From NCBI GenBank assembly GCA_001689415.1, contig LUJM01000028.1, positions 1-17,415 of the forward strand: a DNA stretch of 17,415 nucleotides. Reading direction: 5' to 3'. The DNA comes from Bacteroidales bacterium M2 (lineage in GTDB: Bacteria > Bacteroidota > Bacteroidia > Bacteroidales > Muribaculaceae). Each line of letters opens with the position of its first letter. Within the stretch, counting starts at the first letter, position 1. A model generated the notes under the pieces. The model ran no database searches. It saw only the letters and a program-made list of their open reading frames with translations, and was not told the DNA's origin. Made by a program: the position numbers and the translations under genes. Below, one piece after another: positions 15,232 to 17,415 of this stretch.

Positions 15232-16924
15232 CAACATATCTTCATATTGGACAACCGCGGCAAATAGTATGCTGTGTATTGTTCCGTTACTCCTGCTGAT
15301 TCCAAATGTCTGTCTGGATGTAACAGAACTACATTACACAGGTCTTGAGCGGGCAATCAACATTCTGCTCCCATTGGGCGTGTATCTACTTGTATGCTCA
15401 TTCATACGCCGTATCGGCATAGCTACTTTATGCTTGTTGCCGATAATGATTCTTTGTGCTTTTCAAATTGTGCTGCTCTTTCTCTACGGAGAGTCTATAA
15501 TAGCAATCGATATGTTTCTGAACGTGGCTACTACCAACGTTCACGAAGCTTCCGAGTTGCTTAGCAACCTTTCGGTGGCGATTGTAGTGGTATGCCTCGT
15601 TTATCTGCCGCCGATTATTATCGCCATAATACTGATTATCAACAAAGTCGACACGGCAGAGCGGCCAAGGCGTATGGCACGACTCTGTGGAACAGCACTG
15701 ATAGTCGCCGGGGCGGCATGCTGGCTTTGTGCCGATGATTACAATGCCTCACGACGATTATTCCCTGTCAATGTTATATCAAATATGGTCGATGCCTTCA
15801 AACGTACCGAAATGTCTGACAGCTATTTTGAGACATCCGACAGTTTTAGATTTCACTCTGCGCGATGTGACAACGATACTGCCGGGATATATGTAATGAT
15901 AATTGGAGAAACGTCACGTGCCGACAATTGGCAGCTCGGCGGCTATAAACGACCCACCAATCCGGAATTATCGAAACGCAAAAATTTGGTATATTTTACA
16001 AAGGCCATGAGCGAAAGCAACACGACACACAAAAGCGTGCCTTTGCTGATGTCACACCTCGAATCTTGCACCTTCGCCGATTCTATCTATTACAGCAAAG
16101 GGATAATCGACGCTTTTCGAGAGGCTGGCTTTACTACCGCATGGCTTTCAAATCAGCAGCGCAACGGTGCGCTTATCGACTTCTTCGGTGAGCAAGCCGA
16201 TACCGTTAAGTTCATTACCGATGACGGCGCTCTGCACTACGATGCAGACCTGTGTCCATTGCTTGGTGAATTTATAGCCCAAAATCCCGGCAAACCTTTG
16301 CTTATAGTGCTACATACTTACGGCAGCCATTTCAACTATCACGAACGCTATCCGGCTGAATTCAACCGATTCAGCCCCGACAACAGTGCCGAAGCCAAAG
16401 CATCAAACCGCCAAGGACTAATCAACGCCTATGACAATGCTATACTCTACACCGACACATTCATCGATAGCGTGATTGAAATTCTTTCATCAAGTAACCG
16501 GCCATCGGCAATGATATACCTCGCCGACCATGGTGAGGATATTTTCGACGATGAGCGCGAGCGATTCCTGCACGCATCGCCGACACCAACTTATTGGCAA
16601 TTACATGTGCCGATGCTGGCATGGGTAAGCGAAAGCTATAAATCCGAAAATCCGGACGCATTGACCTATATGACAACCAACGCCGACAGCGATGTATCGT
16701 CGAGCCGTAGCGCTTTCCACACAATGGTTTCACTTGCCGGTATCACCACCCCTTACTATGATGCCTCAGCCGATTTGTCCTCGCTTGCATATACCGCCCC
16801 TACCCGTGTATTTCTGGATGACTACAACGAAGCTACACCCCTTTCGACAAGCGGTATGCGCGAATCAGATTTCAACCAACTCCTTGCCCATAATATCAAC
16901 TGGGGAGATGCAAAGGATGAATAA
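15218..16924 (+). CDS. EptA-type phosphoethanolamine transferase (lipid A/envelope modification)
   Basis: A 568-residue inner-membrane enzyme. About five N-terminal hydrophobic helices (near 17-36, 47-63, 68-90, 118-141, 157-171) are followed by a periplasmic sulfatase-fold domain. The metal site is recognisable: Glu231 in IIGETSRADNWQLGGYKRPTNP, the nucleophile Thr in NTTHKSVP (Thr269 or Thr270), and Asp437-His438 in LADHGED, plus His452 in FLHASP. The order and spacing follow EptA. The predicted reaction moves phosphoethanolamine from phosphatidylethanolamine to lipid A phosphate or another glycan; the acceptor cannot be read from sequence. The ATG at 15218 lies within the end of the upstream barrel gene (14-nt overlap), so the two are translationally coupled. 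Confidence 0.92.
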   Translation: MKHSDNISSYWTTAANSMLCIVPLLLLIPNVCLDVTELHYTGLERAINILLPLGVYLLVCSFIRRIGIATLCLLPIMILCAFQIVLLFLYGESIIAIDMFLNVATTNVHEASELLSNLSVAIVVVCLVYLPPIIIAIILIINKVDTAERPRRMARLCGTALIVAGAACWLCADDYNASRRLFPVNVISNMVDAFKRTEMSDSYFETSDSFRFHSARCDNDTAGIYVMIIGETSRADNWQLGGYKRPTNPELSKRKNLVYFTKAMSESNTTHKSVPLLMSHLESCTFADSIYYSKGIIDAFREAGFTTAWLSNQQRNGALIDFFGEQADTVKFITDDGALHYDADLCPLLGEFIAQNPGKPLLIVLHTYGSHFNYHERYPAEFNRFSPDNSAEAKASNRQGLINAYDNAILYTDTFIDSVIEILSSSNRPSAMIYLADHGEDIFDDERERFLHASPTPTYWQLHVPMLAWVSESYKSENPDALTYMTTNADSDVSSSRSAFHTMVSLAGITTPYYDASADLSSLAYTAPTRVFLDDYNEATPLSTSGMRESDFNQLLAHNINWGDAKDE

Positions 16925-16991
16925 ATTGGAATATCGAGTTTTATTAACAAATATTTGCAAACAAAAATATTTAATTACGGAAATATTTCCT

Positions 16992-16999
16992 TAATTTTG
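16992..16999 (+). promoter_or_regulatory. -7 element upstream of the rseC-family gene
   Basis: TAATTTTG matches TAnnTTTG exactly and lies 12 bp before the ATG at 17012. There is no TTG at the usual 20-bp distance, so the -33 element is missing or the spacing differs. The short palindrome GGAAATATTTCC (16979-16990) is just upstream. Confidence 0.5.
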
Positions 17000-17011
17000 C
17001 GACGGATTATT

Positions 17012-17415
17012 ATGGTAAGCAGTCATCATCACAACATTCACACAGGCCGGGTAAAGTATATCTATGGCTCAGTATATTCGGTTGACATATCATCGACCGG
17101 TTCTCATGACTGTGCCGGTTGCCGCATGGCCGGTGTTTGCGGTGGTGGAAGCGACAGCAGCATTACAGTCGATGCTTTGTCGGACAAGAATTTATTTCCG
17201 TCGGTTGGCGATAAGGTTAGTCTGATTCCCGACCAACGAAGTACCGAACTCGCTACAATACTGCTATTTGTATTGCCGCTTACGATAATGATAGCAACAA
17301 TGATAATAATGAGTGCCGCCAATTTCAGCGATCTCGTAACCGGACTATCATCGTTGCTTGCCGGAGGTGCATCATATATATTAGTCCACTACTGTCCACT
17401 AAAAATGGACGTGGT
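17012..17415 (+). CDS. rseC: RseC/MucC-family protein, 3' end cut by window edge
   Basis: The frame from ATG 17012 stays open to the window edge (134 codons visible). The N-terminal domain has the family's cysteine cluster HDCAGCRMAGVCGGG (Cys34, Cys37, Cys43), followed by DKNLFPSVGDKVSL and two hydrophobic helices (about 81-101 and 107-126), then HYCPLK. This is the layout of RseC_MucC proteins (SoxR-reducing system component). In Bacteroidetes such a gene commonly stands first in the rnf operon encoding a membrane ferredoxin:NAD+ oxidoreductase, so rnfB and rnfC may follow beyond the edge; this is inference. The length seen is close to the full size of the family (~140-160 residues). Confidence 0.85.
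   Translation, partial: MVSSHHHNIHTGRVKYIYGSVYSVDISSTGSHDCAGCRMAGVCGGGSDSSITVDALSDKNLFPSVGDKVSLIPDQRSTELATILLFVLPLTIMIATMIIMSAANFSDLVTGLSSLLAGGASYILVHYCPLKMDV

Noticed and set aside
1..17415. CRISPR arrays and complete transposase or integrase genes
   Set aside because: No regularly spaced repeats and no protein with transposase or recombinase motifs were seen on either strand.

Overview
The window looks like a chromosomal segment of a gut-type Bacteroidales bacterium, possibly Muribaculaceae; the family is an inference. Four points support the order. Four promoters share the Bacteroidetes layout TTG-N20-TAnnTTTG with exactly the same spacing, and genes lack strong Shine-Dalgarno sites. The tmRNA encodes the tag GENNYALAA. 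A menD-B-C-E menaquinone cluster is present. The lipoproteins, GH43 enzyme and RseC-type protein are of Bacteroidetes style.

Left part (1-4645, mostly + strand): the 3' end of a small membrane-anchored protein that resembles phage spanin-like proteins; a hairpin terminator; the tmRNA gene ssrA on the - strand; then a tightly packed + strand trio of alpha/beta hydrolase, membrane-anchored MurF-like Mur ligase and Ddl-type D-Ala-D-Ala ligase. The trio looks like a dedicated peptidoglycan-precursor or amino-acid ligation module.

Middle (4646-9600): a consensus promoter overlaps the ddl stop codon and drives a 561-aa lipoprotein with an OmpA-like region and TPR repeats, closed by a strong terminator. 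The following ~1 kb has no convincing gene. It holds a 200-bp element with 23-bp terminal inverted repeats around a large imperfect palindrome (MITE-like), an apparently empty stretch, and then a consensus promoter feeding a GC-rich structured segment that ends in a perfect 30-bp palindrome. The last of these is a good candidate for an unannotated non-coding RNA. It converges on a secreted GH43 glycosidase on the - strand.

Right part (9601-17415): an overlapping - strand operon menD-menB-menC-menE covers isochorismate to DHNA-CoA; menF is not in it. Divergently, a + strand pair overlapping by 14 nt encodes a BamA/TamA-like outer-membrane beta-barrel with a lipobox-like signal and an EptA-type phosphoethanolamine transferase, suggesting a cell-envelope function. 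The window ends inside an RseC/MucC-family gene, which in Bacteroidetes commonly opens the rnf electron-transport operon.

The strongest leads are the MITE-like repeat, the candidate structured RNA and the hydrolase/MurF-like/Ddl trio.
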